NCBI GenBank assembly: GCA_030066085.1
Contig: JASJCI010000035.1
Span: forward strand, 1 to 64,000
Length of the DNA: 64,000 nucleotides
Reading direction: 5' to 3'
DNA from: Gammaproteobacteria bacterium
GTDB lineage: Bacteria > Pseudomonadota > Gammaproteobacteria > GCA-001735895
In this document: in pieces, positions 10,054 to 19,315 of the stretch
Position numbering within the stretch: position 1 is the stretch's first letter
Layout of the letters: every line of letters begins with the position of its first letter
Notes under the pieces: generated by a model
What the model was told of the DNA's origin: nothing
Database searches by the model: none
What the model saw: the letters and a program-made list of their open reading frames with translations, nothing else
Translations under genes and position numbers: made by a program

Positions 10054-10868
10054 GCAGTATCCTGTTTATCCCGCACGGCGGCGGACCCTTGCCGCTGATG
10101 GAGGATCCCGGCCACGCATCGATGAATGAATTCCTGCGCGGCTTCCCTGCCAGCATGGCGCGGCCGGAGGCCATCGTCGTGATCAGCGCGCACTGGGAAT
10201 CCGATGTGATCGCGATTACCGGCGCGGCCCAACCCCCGCTGCTGTTCGACTACTACGGCTTTCCACCCGAAACCTACGAGTATCGTTATCCCGCGCCGGG
10301 TAATCCCGCGCTCGCCGGACGTATCGCCGGACTGTTACAGGCGGCGGGAATCGACTCGCGGATCGATCCCGAGCGCGGGCTGGATCACGGCGTATTCGTA
10401 CCGCTGATGTTGATGTACCCGCAGGCCGATATTCCGTGCCTGCAGGTGTCGCTGTCGACGAGTCTCGATGCGGCCGAGCACCTGCGTATCGGCCGCGCGC
10501 TATCGGCATTGCGCGACGAAAACCTGCTGCTGCTGGGTTCCGGATTTTCGTTTCACAACCTGCAGGCAATCTTCGGCGGCGGCGTGGATGGCGACGATCC
10601 GCGTAACCTGGCGTTCGAAGACTGGCTCGCCGAAACCTGCAGCAGCGTCGAGCTCGGCGAGGCCGAGCGCGAGCGTCGGCTGGTCGAATGGGAACAGGCA
10701 CCGCACGCGCGCTACTGCCATCCGCGTGAAGAACACCTGCTGCCCCTGCACGTTTGCTACGGCATGGCCGGCGGTGCCGCGGAAACGGTGTTCCGGCAAG
10801 CGGTCAGCGGCTTCGTTGCCAGCGCCTACCTGTGGCGCCAGGCGGGTAGCGGAGCTCGGCAAGGCTAG
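10050..10868 (+). CDS. DODA-type extradiol dioxygenase (YgiD-like)
   Basis: This 272-residue protein starts SSILFIPHGGGPLPL after the initiator and has VISAHWES, LDHGVFVPL and LLGSGFSFHN, the metal-binding histidine stretches of the LigB/YgiD family. Members open catechol rings such as DOPA. The start is TTG inside a TTGA overlap with the previous gene. The 3' end overlaps the convergent EamA gene through a shared CTAG. Confidence 0.87.
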   Translation: MSSILFIPHGGGPLPLMEDPGHASMNEFLRGFPASMARPEAIVVISAHWESDVIAITGAAQPPLLFDYYGFPPETYEYRYPAPGNPALAGRIAGLLQAAGIDSRIDPERGLDHGVFVPLMLMYPQADIPCLQVSLSTSLDAAEHLRIGRALSALRDENLLLLGSGFSFHNLQAIFGGGVDGDDPRNLAFEDWLAETCSSVELGEAERERRLVEWEQAPHARYCHPREEHLLPLHVCYGMAGGAAETVFRQAVSGFVASAYLWRQAGSGARQG

Positions 10869-11872
10869 CCGCCGGATTCGCGCGCCTGCATCGACAGGCG
10901 TTCGGCGCGCAGCTTGAGGTCGGCCGCGTGGCGCTTCGCCAGGCTGCGCTCGCGATACCAGATGTAGAGGCTGCTCGAGATCAGGATGCCGACGCCGATC
11001 ACGGTAGTGGGCCCGGGCGCTTCCTGCCAGAACAGGTAGCCAAAGATTACCGCCCACAGGATATAGGTGAACTCGAACGGCGCGATCGCGCTCGCCTCGG
11101 CGAGCACGTAGGCGCGCGACAGGCAGTAGAAGCCGATCGCGGCGATGAACCCGAGCGAAATCATGAGGATGCCGTCGACCTGCGACGGCATGGACCAGTC
11201 GCGCACCAGGAACGCCAGTGACGGGTGGCTGGAGTCGATCGACAGCATTCCGGTTGCCAGCAACAGGGTCAGCGTACCGCTGGCGAGGGTGAAAACCACG
11301 ATCGCGTTGATGGCCATGGTCATGGGGTGGTCGTGACCGCCGAGGAAGCGGGTCATGACGGTCATCGACGCGTAGGTAATCGCGGCGAAGAAGGCGAATA
11401 CAACCGCCAGCGGGTTGAACGCACCGCTCGGCGACAGGATGATGATGACGCCGATGAAGCCCACCGCTACCGCCATCCAGCGGCGCGGGCCGACCTGTTC
11501 GCGCAGCAGCAGGGCCGACATCGCGGTCACGAACAGCGGCATGGTGAACGTGATCGAAACGACTTCGGCCAGCGGCATGGCCGCTACCGCGAGGTAATAG
11601 AACAGGTAGGAAAGAAAGCCGAGCAGGCTGCGCGACCAGAGCAGCAGCGGCCTTTTCGAGCGCAGCGGGATTCGGCCGTGCGCGAGGTGCACGAACAGCA
11701 GCAGTAGCAGGATGGCGACACAGCCGCGCACGAACACGATCTGCAGTACCGAGTAGGCGCCGCTGAAGTACTTGATGATCACGTCCTGGATCGAAAACAG
11801 GAACAGGCCGAATACGAGCACGATTGCGCCGTTGGCGGCATCGCCGCCGGATCTGGTCGATCTCGCTGCCAT
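10865..11872 (-). CDS. EamA/DMT-family transporter
   Basis: The 335-residue inner-membrane protein has about ten hydrophobic segments in two EamA repeats and is followed by a basic C-terminal tail. The family exports amino acids or other metabolites; the substrate is unknown. It is divergent from a LysR gene across 119 bp, so that regulator may control it. Confidence 0.85.
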   Translation of the reverse strand: MAARSTRSGGDAANGAIVLVFGLFLFSIQDVIIKYFSGAYSVLQIVFVRGCVAILLLLLFVHLAHGRIPLRSKRPLLLWSRSLLGFLSYLFYYLAVAAMPLAEVVSITFTMPLFVTAMSALLLREQVGPRRWMAVAVGFIGVIIILSPSGAFNPLAVVFAFFAAITYASMTVMTRFLGGHDHPMTMAINAIVVFTLASGTLTLLLATGMLSIDSSHPSLAFLVRDWSMPSQVDGILMISLGFIAAIGFYCLSRAYVLAEASAIAPFEFTYILWAVIFGYLFWQEAPGPTTVIGVGILISSSLYIWYRERSLAKRHAADLKLRAERLSMQARESGG

Positions 11873-11991
11873 GGCGCTCCCCCGGGGCTTGTTATCGACC
11901 CGAGTCTAGTGTGTCAGGCCTATTTGAAAAGTGAATTTTAATCGCTAGTATTATCGAAAAATCCGATTACGAATCAATCCCGGGGGCCGGC

Positions 11992-12858
11992 GTGAAAATC
12001 GACCACATCCGCACCTTTCTCGAGATTTCCAACTGCGGCAATTTCAACCGCGCGGCCGAGAACCTGCACGTGACCCAGTCGACCATCAGCGCCCGGGTCA
12101 AGGCCATGGAAGACCGTTTCGGCCGCAGCCTGTTCAAGCGCGGCCACGCCGGGGTCGAACTGACCCCGGCGGGCCAGCATTTTCGCGAGTACGCGCTCAA
12201 CATCCAGCGGCTGTGGCAGCAGGCGCAGCAGCATATCGCGCTGCCCGACAGCTTCAGCCACGGCATCGGTCTCGGTTCGCAGGTGAGCCTGTGGGACAGC
12301 CTGATCCTGAACTGGGTGCCGTGGATGCGGCGCAATGCACCCCATGTCGCGGTGCACGTCGAGGCCGATTATTCGCCGAGCCTGATGCGCCAGTTGTCGG
12401 ATGGTCTGCTCGATATCGGCGTCATGTACAGCCCGCGGCAGACGCCCGGACTGGTGATCGAGGACCTGCTGGTCGAAACCCTGGTGCTGGTCGCGACCGA
12501 TGAGCGCGAGGTGGTCGATGGCTGGGTCGAGGACTACGTATTCGTCGACTGGGGCGAGGAATTCCGGCGCCGTCACGGCGAGGTTTTCCCGGACATGGAC
12601 ACGCCGGCAATCTCGGTCGGGCTCGGTCCGCTCGGACTCGAGTACATCCTGCAAAACGGCGGTTCGGGTTATTTCCCGCTGCGGGTCGTGTCACCCCATA
12701 TCGAGCAGGGCAGGCTCTACCGGGTCGGCGCGGCGCCGGAGATGTCGCGCCCGGCCTACGTGGTCTATCCCGATTCGGCGCGTCACCGCGAGACCCTGGA
12801 ACTGGCCCTCGGCGGCCTGCGCGAACTCGCGCGCCAGTGGGAACAGAAACCCGGCTGA
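11992..12858 (+). CDS. LysR-family transcriptional regulator
   Basis: This 288-residue protein has an N-terminal winged helix (ISNCGNFNRAAENLHVTQST, residues about 11-30) and a periplasmic-binding-like effector domain. I used the GTG at 11992. The closest logical target is the divergent EamA transporter; the 119-bp spacer is AT-rich near 11930-11965. The effector is unknown. Confidence 0.9.
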   Translation: MKIDHIRTFLEISNCGNFNRAAENLHVTQSTISARVKAMEDRFGRSLFKRGHAGVELTPAGQHFREYALNIQRLWQQAQQHIALPDSFSHGIGLGSQVSLWDSLILNWVPWMRRNAPHVAVHVEADYSPSLMRQLSDGLLDIGVMYSPRQTPGLVIEDLLVETLVLVATDEREVVDGWVEDYVFVDWGEEFRRRHGEVFPDMDTPAISVGLGPLGLEYILQNGGSGYFPLRVVSPHIEQGRLYRVGAAPEMSRPAYVVYPDSARHRETLELALGGLRELARQWEQKPG

Positions 12859-12894
12859 CCCCGGACGAAACGACACAAAACCTCTAGCCCACAT

Positions 12895-12966
12895 CGTCAT
12901 CCCCGCGCAGGCGGGGATCTCCTGCGGTGCCGTTGTCACAAGATCCCCGCTTTCGCGGGGATGACG
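12895..12966. repeat. Palindromic repeat, GTCATCCCCGC family
   Basis: Two small hairpins, GTCATCCCCGC with GCGGGGATCT and AGATCCCCGC with GCGGGGATGAC, lie head to head so that the whole element is an inverted repeat. The same family recurs at 27942-28151, 29526-29674, 57262-57330, 57541-57581 and 57797-57822. It lies between a plus-strand and a minus-strand gene, as is usual for REP-like elements. Confidence 0.85.
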
Positions 12967-13030
12967 TTGTGGTGTAGTGGCAGGCCTGCCGGGCCCTGAG
13001 TGTTGCGTGATGCCGAGAGGAGTTTCGGCG

Positions 13031-13201
13031 TCAGGAAGCGAGTTCGATCATTTCGAATTCGTCCTTGCCCATGCCGCAGTCCGGGCACTGCCAGTCGTCG
13101 GGCACGTCTTCCCAGCGGGTGCCGGGCGCGATGCCGTCTTCCGGCCAGCCCTCGGCCTCGTCGTAGATATAGCCGCAAACCAGGCATTCCCAGCGTCTCA
13201 T
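13031..13201 (-). CDS. Rubredoxin
   Basis: The 56-residue protein has the two iron-binding knuckles CLVCG (near residue 6) and CPDCG (near residue 39) and the usual acidic body. It carries single electrons, for example to alkane hydroxylases or superoxide-removing enzymes. An ATG further upstream was rejected because it would add a basic, non-homologous N-terminus. No partner reductase is adjacent. Confidence 0.95.
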   Translation of the reverse strand: MRRWECLVCGYIYDEAEGWPEDGIAPGTRWEDVPDDWQCPDCGMGKDEFEMIELAS

Positions 13202-13407
13202 CGTTCCAGCTCGCATCCGTCTCGGTTGATTCGAAAAAACGGGGTACGCCATGCCGGCGCGGCTGGATCATTCCGCGGCGCGCCAGGCCGGCGTGCATCG
13301 GTGTGGCCGGCAGCAGGCGGAGTCTCGATTGTTGGCCGGGATATTCGCATGCAATCAGTCAGATCAGTCAGTGAAGGGGAATTGCGCGTCGCGCTGCCTG
13401 GCGGTGG

Positions 13408-13929
13408 CTAGCGGTACTCCCGGCCGAGCTTGACGTAGTGCTCCGCCACGTAGGCGAAGAATTCGATTTCACGATCGTTCAGGGGGCGCTTTTGCTGTGC
13501 CGGGTTGCCGAGATACAGGTAACCCGATTCCAGCCGCTTGCCGGGCGGTACCAGCGAACCCGAACCCAGCATGACCCGGTCCTCGATCACGGCATTGTCG
13601 GTGACGATCGAGCCCATGCCGATCAGGCACTGGTTGCCGATAGTGCAGCCGTGCAGCAGCACCTTGTGCCCGACCGTGACCTGGTCGCCGATGATCAGCT
13701 CGGCACCCTCGGGACTGAATTCGCCCTGGTGCGTGACGTGCAGCACCGAGCCGTCCTGGATATTGCTGTCGGCGCCGATGCGAATGCGATTGATGTCACC
13801 GCGAATCGCGGTCAGCGGCCAGACCGAGCTGCGGTCGCCGATGACGACGTCGCCGATCACGACCGCGGTCTCGTCGATATAGACTTCGTCGCCGATTTGC
13901 GGTGATTTGTCGCGAAAGTTGCGAATCAT
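13408..13929 (-). CDS. Gamma-carbonic anhydrase family protein (YrdA-like)
   Basis: This 173-residue left-handed beta-helix protein shows hexapeptide repeats (GDVVIGDRSSVWP, then LIGDQVTVGHKVLLHGCTIG). Histidines in the VTHQGE, TVGHKV and LHGC segments match the trimeric metal site. The YrdA/CaiE branch is often of unknown activity. It is divergent from ubiA across 63 bp. Confidence 0.9.
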   Translation of the reverse strand: MIRNFRDKSPQIGDEVYIDETAVVIGDVVIGDRSSVWPLTAIRGDINRIRIGADSNIQDGSVLHVTHQGEFSPEGAELIIGDQVTVGHKVLLHGCTIGNQCLIGMGSIVTDNAVIEDRVMLGSGSLVPPGKRLESGYLYLGNPAQQKRPLNDREIEFFAYVAEHYVKLGREYR

Positions 13930-13992
13930 GTTTCGTCTCGATTCGGGAAACGCGTATAGTAACGATTTTTTCGCATCTGGGCGTGAATTTCG

Positions 13993-14892
13993 GTGGCTAG
14001 CGACGGCATCAAGCTCCCGGGTCTGCCGGCCGACTGGTCGCGTAAACTCGCGCTTTACGGGCGCCTGATCCGCTTCGAAAAGCCGATCGGCAGCTACCTG
14101 CTGCTGTGGTCCGCGCTGTGGGCGCTGGCGATTGCGGGCGAGGGTGCGCCCGATCCCTGGATCCTGTTCGTGTTCGTCGCCGGCGTGTTCCTGATGCGCT
14201 CGGCGGGCTGCGCGATCAACGATTATGCCGACCGCGAAATCGACCTGCACGTCGCCCGCACCCGCGAGCGGCCGCTGACCGCCGGCCTGATCAGCGCACG
14301 CGAAGCGCTGGCCGTATTCGCGGTGTTCGGTCTGCTCGCCTTCGCGCTGGTTCTGACGCTGAATAAATTCACCATCCTGATGTCATTCGGCGGTATTGCG
14401 CTGGCCGCCAGTTACCCGTTCATGAAGCGCTTTCACTACCTGCCGCAGGTACACCTGGGCGCCGCTTTCGGCTGGTCGATCCCGATGGCGTTCGCGGCCG
14501 AACTCGGCGCGTTACCGAAGCAGGCCTGGTTGTTATACGTGGCCTCGCTGCTGTGGACCGTGGCCTACGACACGATCTACTCGATGGTCGACCGCGAGGA
14601 TGATCTGAGAATCGGCGTCAAGTCGACCGCGATCCTGTTCGGTGACTACGACCGCATCATGGTCGCCGCGCTACAGGTACTGTTCCTGCTGGCGATGGCG
14701 CTGATTGGCCGCGATCTCGGCTTCGGCCTGCCGTTTTACCTCGGCCTGGTCGCCGCGGGAGGATTCATGGCCTGGGAACAGTTCATGATCGCCGATCGCG
14801 TACCGGCGCACTGCTTCATCGCGTTTTTGAACAATCAGTGGGTGGGCGCCTGCGTATTCGCCGGTATCATGGCCCACTATTACACGCTTTGA
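13993..14892 (+). CDS. ubiA: 4-hydroxybenzoate polyprenyltransferase
   Basis: The 299-residue membrane enzyme attaches the polyprenyl chain, made by IspB, to 4-hydroxybenzoate in ubiquinone synthesis. The two Asp-rich sites are NDYADREID (about 76-84) and DTIYSMVDREDD (about 196-207), with nine or so membrane segments. It starts at a GTG. ubiC is not adjacent. Confidence 0.95.
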   Translation: MASDGIKLPGLPADWSRKLALYGRLIRFEKPIGSYLLLWSALWALAIAGEGAPDPWILFVFVAGVFLMRSAGCAINDYADREIDLHVARTRERPLTAGLISAREALAVFAVFGLLAFALVLTLNKFTILMSFGGIALAASYPFMKRFHYLPQVHLGAAFGWSIPMAFAAELGALPKQAWLLYVASLLWTVAYDTIYSMVDREDDLRIGVKSTAILFGDYDRIMVAALQVLFLLAMALIGRDLGFGLPFYLGLVAAGGFMAWEQFMIADRVPAHCFIAFLNNQWVGACVFAGIMAHYYTL

Positions 14893-14899
14893 GATTTGT

Positions 14900-14933
14900 G
14901 CAGGTCGGGCCGCGCAGGTCGGGCCGCGCAGGT
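14900..14933. repeat. Short tandem repeat, 14-bp unit
   Basis: GCAGGTCGGGCCGC occurs twice in direct tandem (14900-14913 and 14914-14927) with a third partial copy GCAGGT, between the convergent ubiA and GAF genes. Confidence 0.8.
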
Positions 14934-15377
14934 TCAGTCGGACAGGCGCGGCAGCAGGGTCGCGATCTGGCGAGCCAGTGTTTCGACCAGCGCCTCGTCG
15001 GACTCGCTGAAGGGTTCGCCGCGCTGTGCCATGCTGCTGAAATTGACGCATCCCCAGACTTCGCCGTCGATCTGAATCGGGGCGCCGATATAACACTCGA
15101 GCGGCAGCGAGCGGTAGAGCGGATGATGGCTCTCGTGTTCCTCGGGCGCCGAGTCGGAGCGCGTCAACAGGCGACCGGTTTCACAAACCTCGCGACAGTA
15201 GCAGTCGTCGAGGGCGAACTTTTCGCCGGCGACGAAAGCGCCCGAGTTCGAATCCACCGCGATCAGCTCGTAGCTCTTGCCGTCGATACGCGCGAGCACG
15301 CCGAGCGTGGTACCGAGCTCGTCGTTGACATGGCGTAACGAGTTGGTGACGCGATCTTTGAACTGGGTGACACGCAT
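14934..15377 (-). CDS. Stand-alone GAF-domain protein
   Basis: This 147-residue protein is a single GAF domain with the centre GEKFALDDCYCREVCETGRL and the C-terminal PFSESDEALVETLARQIA. No catalytic or DNA-binding domain is attached. The ligand is unknown. The same CREVCETG type of GAF segment is often joined to diguanylate cyclases; compare the GAF-GGDEF gene at 48925. A Fur-box-like palindrome lies 168 bp upstream. Confidence 0.82.
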   Translation of the reverse strand: MRVTQFKDRVTNSLRHVNDELGTTLGVLARIDGKSYELIAVDSNSGAFVAGEKFALDDCYCREVCETGRLLTRSDSAPEEHESHHPLYRSLPLECYIGAPIQIDGEVWGCVNFSSMAQRGEPFSESDEALVETLARQIATLLPRLSD

Positions 15378-15544
15378 GCTCTGACCTGGTAATTCCGGGT
15401 CTATAAATACTAGCGGTCTTGCGCCAGGACACTAATTGGAAATAACAATGCCTGGCAGCCGCGTGCGGCCTGTGCCTGCGCTGCGGCGAACGCTGGAGCT
15501 CGACAGGCGTTGCCTTGTTGCCGACGGGCGGTCGGTTATCGATA

Positions 15545-15557
15545 GATAATGATTATC
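15545..15557. promoter_or_regulatory. Fur-box-like palindrome
   Basis: GATAATGATTATC is a perfect 6-1-6 inverted repeat matching the core of the Fur consensus GATAATnATTATC. It lies in the 199-bp gap upstream of the minus-strand GAF gene. No promoter boxes could be tied to it with certainty. Confidence 0.45.
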
Positions 15558-15576
15558 GAAAACTCGTTAACGATGA

Positions 15577-16140
15577 CTAAAGCCATACCAGTGCGACGTA
15601 ACACCAGTAGCCCGCGTAAACCGCGAGGCCGGCCAGTACCCAGGGCCTGAATACCGGGTCGTGGCGATACAGCCAGGCGCCCGCGGTGACCACCGCTATC
15701 ATTTCGACGATGCTGGCCTCGAGGCCGTGATGGGCGGGATCCCAGTAGGACACCGGGCTTTCGAAACGCCATTCGGAAAACGGGAAAAAATGCCGATGCC
15801 CGTCGTCGTGATGCAGCGGCAGGTCACCGAGGGCATGCAGCAGCATGCTGGCGCAGAACGCCAACAGCAGCGGACGGCGCGCTTGCCAGCACAGCAGCGT
15901 GGCCAGCGCGATCAGCGGTATCGAGTTGAATGTATCGATCCAGTTTTGCCACCAGGGGCGGTAGTACTCGATCGCCCAGATCTGTCGCTCGCTGGTGCCG
16001 CGCAGCAGGTGCCAGGCGTAGAACAGGATGATAACCAGGTCGGGCACCAGTGCGCCGAGCACGATTGCGCCGGTTTTGCGATGTCCCGGCGCGCGTGCCA
16101 GCAGCACCAGGTTGACCATCGCATGCGCGGGCGTGTTCAC
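15577..16140 (-). CDS. YdjM/DUF457-like membrane protein, predicted metal-dependent hydrolase
   Basis: This 187-residue protein has four or five membrane segments and the polar motif HALGDLPLHHDDGHRHFFPFS (reading from about residue 95), typical of YdjM-like LexA-regulated inner-membrane proteins. The GTG at 16140 overlaps the LysR stop (GTGA), so translation is likely coupled. Function is unknown. Confidence 0.7.
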   Translation of the reverse strand: MNTPAHAMVNLVLLARAPGHRKTGAIVLGALVPDLVIILFYAWHLLRGTSERQIWAIEYYRPWWQNWIDTFNSIPLIALATLLCWQARRPLLLAFCASMLLHALGDLPLHHDDGHRHFFPFSEWRFESPVSYWDPAHHGLEASIVEMIAVVTAGAWLYRHDPVFRPWVLAGLAVYAGYWCYVALVWL

Positions 16141-17048
16141 CTGCCGGCGCCGGATTCGAAGGCGTTTTGCAGCCAGTTCTGCAGCTGTGCCAGCACCGCG
16201 TCCCCGGCGAGACTCTCCGGGTAGATCAGGTAATAGCCGAACTCCGTCGCGAGGCTGGCCTCGACCGGGCGCAGCAGGCGGCCGTCGCCGAGATGGTCGT
16301 CGACCAGGCCGGCCCAGCCCAGCGCAACGCCGAGACCCGCGCAGGCCGCGTCGATCACCAGCGGATAGTTGCTGATCTGCAGTCCGCGGTTCGCCAGCGG
16401 TTGCGCGCTGGCGCGGTCGCCGAGCCACAGGCGCCAGTTGATCCAGTTCCACTGGTTGTCGGCGAGATCGATCAGCTGTGCCCCCAGCAGCCACTCCACC
16501 CAGTCGTCGGCAGCGCGCGCATGGTCGTAGGCCGGACTGCAGACCGGGTAGATCTCTTCGTCGAGCAGGCGCAGCGCGCGGTAGCCCGGCCAGTTGCCGT
16601 CACCGTGCAGGATCGTGGCCTGCACCTCGCCGCCGACGATAGCCGACTCGGCATCGTCGATCACCAGCCGCAGGGTTACCTGCGGCAGCTCGCGGCGCAA
16701 TGCCGCGAGCCGCGGTCGCAGCCACAGGCTGGCGAACGAATGGTCGCAGCCGATCACCAGTTGCCGGCTGAACTCGACGTTGCGGATATCGGTCGTTGCG
16801 CCGGCCAGCTGTTTGAGTACCAGCGACACGCTGTGCTGGTATTCGCGCCCCTCGTTGGTCAGCTGCACCGCGCGGTGCGAACGCGTGAACAGGCGTACCT
16901 GCAGGCGTTCCTCGAGGCTGCGGATCTGCTGGCTCACCGCCGCCTGCGACAGGTGCAGTTCCTCGGCCGCGCGGGTGAAGCTCAGCAGGCGCGCCGCGGC
17001 CTCGAAGGCAATCAGCGGTTCGAGTGGCGGCAGGCGTTGCTTGAGCAT
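16137..17048 (-). CDS. LysR-family regulator, GcvA-like
   Basis: The 303-residue protein has the LysR helix-turn-helix (SFTRAAEELHLSQAAVSQQI, near residues 24-43) and an effector domain with ...WNWINWRLWLG. The layout and the start MLKQRLPPLEPLIAFEAAAR resemble GcvA-type regulators. It is divergent from the Rieske oxygenase across 112 bp, in which GATAAGCATAGTTTATC forms an imperfect palindrome. It therefore probably controls the oxygenase. Confidence 0.9.
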   Translation of the reverse strand: MLKQRLPPLEPLIAFEAAARLLSFTRAAEELHLSQAAVSQQIRSLEERLQVRLFTRSHRAVQLTNEGREYQHSVSLVLKQLAGATTDIRNVEFSRQLVIGCDHSFASLWLRPRLAALRRELPQVTLRLVIDDAESAIVGGEVQATILHGDGNWPGYRALRLLDEEIYPVCSPAYDHARAADDWVEWLLGAQLIDLADNQWNWINWRLWLGDRASAQPLANRGLQISNYPLVIDAACAGLGVALGWAGLVDDHLGDGRLLRPVEASLATEFGYYLIYPESLAGDAVLAQLQNWLQNAFESGAGR

Positions 17049-17160
17049 CTATCGATAAGCATAGTTTATCCAGTTCTATAAAATTTAACCGATTGTCGCG
17101 CATTTTTCATCAGGTATGATTATCCGAAAATCGAAACCAGTCGTCTCGAGGAGTCATGAC

Positions 17161-18291
17161 ATGAGCCCAGGCAGCGCGCGCAAGATCGACGCGGAAGTAC
17201 CTTTCGATCGCGATCCGGAACTGTCCTACACCATCCCCGCCCGCTATTACCTCGACCAGGAGGTGCTCGAGCAGGAGAAAGACGCGGTGTTTTATCGCAA
17301 CTGGTGGTATGCCGGGCACCAGAGCCAGCTGGCCGCAGCCGGCTGTTATCTCACGGTGCAGATCAGCGAACAGAACATTATCGTTATCCGCGATCGCGAC
17401 GGTGAGCTGCGGGCCTATTACAATGTCTGTCAGCATCGCGGCCACGAGCTGTTGTTCGGCAGCGGCAAGGTGCGCACGATTACCTGCCCTTACCATGCCT
17501 GGTCCTACGGTTTCGACGGTGAACTCAAGGCGGTACGCAATTCGGAGGGCATGGCCCAGTTCGACAAGTGCCGTTTCGCGCTCAAGCCGGTGCAGGTCGA
17601 GGTTTTCTGCGGTCTCGTGTTCGTCAACCTCGATCCGCAGGCGCCGCCGCTGGGGCAGCAGGCGGCCGGTCTCGAAAAAGAGATCCGCGAGTTTTGTCCG
17701 CGCGTCGACGAGGTGGTTTTTGCCCAGCGCGACGAGTATCGCGTCGCCTGCAACTGGAAGGTCATGATCGACAATTTCCTCGAGTGTTACCACTGCCATC
17801 CCGCGCACAAGGACTTTGTCAGCCTGGTCGACATGGACAGCTACCGGGTACACACGCACGATATCTATTCCAGCCACGTTTCCAACGCGGCCAAATCGAC
17901 CGAGAACAATGCCTATCATTTCGAAAAGGGCGAAGTCGACTTCGGTTATGCCGGCTGGTTCCTGTGGCCCAACCTGACGATCTGGATCTATCCCGGCGAG
18001 CCCAATATCTCGGTGCTGCAGATGAACCCGGATGGCGTTGCCAGTACGATCGAGTACCAGGACTGGTACCTGCCCAACCCGGAGCCGACGCAGCAGCAGC
18101 GCGATGCCATGGACTACCAGCGCGACGTGCTGCAGCCGGAAGACATAGGCCTGTGCGAAAGCGTTTTTCGCGGCCTGCAGTCGAAGGGTTACAACCAGGG
18201 CCGTTTCGTCGTCGATCCCGCGCGCAGCGAGCTGTCGGAGCACGGCGTGCATCATTTCCAGCAGCTGTACATGGACGCCATGTCGACCTGA
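17161..18291 (+). CDS. Rieske non-heme iron oxygenase, GbcA/CntA-like
   Basis: The 376-residue protein is the catalytic subunit of a Rieske oxygenase. The [2Fe-2S] ligands are Cys90-x-His92 and Cys109-x2-His112. The mononuclear iron site is Glu208-x2-His211-x4-His216 in DNFLECYHCHPAHKDF. This shape is shared by glycine betaine monooxygenase, stachydrine demethylase and carnitine monooxygenase, which remove N-methyl or quaternary amine groups with O2. I chose the ATG at 17161 because AGGAG lies 7 bases before it; an upstream in-frame start lacks this. The usual ferredoxin-reductase partner is not adjacent. The flavin reductase at 20500 is the nearest redox gene. Substrate is inferred from context. 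Confidence 0.85.
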   Translation: MSPGSARKIDAEVPFDRDPELSYTIPARYYLDQEVLEQEKDAVFYRNWWYAGHQSQLAAAGCYLTVQISEQNIIVIRDRDGELRAYYNVCQHRGHELLFGSGKVRTITCPYHAWSYGFDGELKAVRNSEGMAQFDKCRFALKPVQVEVFCGLVFVNLDPQAPPLGQQAAGLEKEIREFCPRVDEVVFAQRDEYRVACNWKVMIDNFLECYHCHPAHKDFVSLVDMDSYRVHTHDIYSSHVSNAAKSTENNAYHFEKGEVDFGYAGWFLWPNLTIWIYPGEPNISVLQMNPDGVASTIEYQDWYLPNPEPTQQQRDAMDYQRDVLQPEDIGLCESVFRGLQSKGYNQGRFVVDPARSELSEHGVHHFQQLYMDAMST

Positions 18292-18313
18292 CCCCGGACC
18301 CGCCGGCCCGGGT

Positions 18314-19246
18314 TCAGTTCGCGCCGGCTTCCCGGGCGAGGCGGGTTATCGCTTCGCAGACACGCGTAAAAGCCTCGCCAGCCCGCCGGCTCATGTGCCG
18401 TGCGCGCAGGTAGTCGTGGGTCAGTCCCGGTTCGTTGATCCACTCGGCCGCGATTCCCGCGGCGCTGAGCTTTTGCACGTAGAGATCGGCATCGTCGCGC
18501 AACGGGTCGATATCCGCCGATTGCGCGACGGTGGGCGGCAGGCCGCCGAAGTCGGCGGCGACCAGCGGGTAGTACTCGGCATCGCCAGCCGGAATGATGC
18601 CGTCCTTGCAGCGTACACCGCGATAGAAGCGAATGTCCGCGGTGGTCAGTAGCGGGGCTTCGGCGTTGTCGCGGTAGCTGGCGAGATCGAAGCAGTCACC
18701 GCCGAGCGACGGATAAATCAGCACCTGGCCCGCGGGCCGCGCGGCGGCCTGCCGCAGGCGGTGACCGAGCGCGGCACACAGCGTACCGCCGGCGGATACC
18801 CCGACCAGGATGCTGCGTCCCCGGTCGGCGGCGTGAAAACCGTCCTCGACATCGTCCAGTTGCACGGGGTGGTGGAATTCGGGGGCCAGCCGGTAGCCGA
18901 TCGAAACGAGTTCGTAGCCGCTGCGCGCGCATAATTCGGCGCAGATGTCGTCGTGCGAGTCGAGGCTGCCGAGGATGAAACCGCCGCCGTGCACGAACAG
19001 GATGCGCGTCGTTTGATCCGCCGGCCTGGCGCAGCGATAGCGTCGCAGCGGTACCGGGCCGTGGCGTCCGTCGATCCGGCTGTCGTCGGTGTCGATCCCT
19101 GCGGGGTAGGGGTAGCGAAATCGGTCGATGACATACTGGTAGTCGGCGCGCTGTTGCGCCACGCTGGTGGCGGTGGACAGGCGCGTCGCCGCGAGGTAGG
19201 AATCGATGAACGCGCGATAGTCCGGATCCAGGTCGAAGTTCGGCAT
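18314..19246 (-). CDS. Alpha/beta hydrolase, hormone-sensitive-lipase family
   Basis: This 310-residue hydrolase shows HGGGF (oxyanion hole), the nucleophile elbow GVSAGG, the acid in DPLRDD and the base in LTHDY, the complete triad of the HSL-type esterases. The usual elbow is GDSAGG; a Val replaces the Asp. The start at 19246 gives a normal family length; a longer frame upstream has unrelated sequence. Substrate is unknown; it is convergent with the Rieske gene. Confidence 0.85.
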   Translation of the reverse strand: MPNFDLDPDYRAFIDSYLAATRLSTATSVAQQRADYQYVIDRFRYPYPAGIDTDDSRIDGRHGPVPLRRYRCARPADQTTRILFVHGGGFILGSLDSHDDICAELCARSGYELVSIGYRLAPEFHHPVQLDDVEDGFHAADRGRSILVGVSAGGTLCAALGHRLRQAAARPAGQVLIYPSLGGDCFDLASYRDNAEAPLLTTADIRFYRGVRCKDGIIPAGDAEYYPLVAADFGGLPPTVAQSADIDPLRDDADLYVQKLSAAGIAAEWINEPGLTHDYLRARHMSRRAGEAFTRVCEAITRLAREAGAN

Positions 19247-19315
19247 GTGGGCTATATTAAGCGATAACAGCACCGCCGGCAGCACGCGTTTGCATTGCGC
19301 CGCAATGGGCGTACC

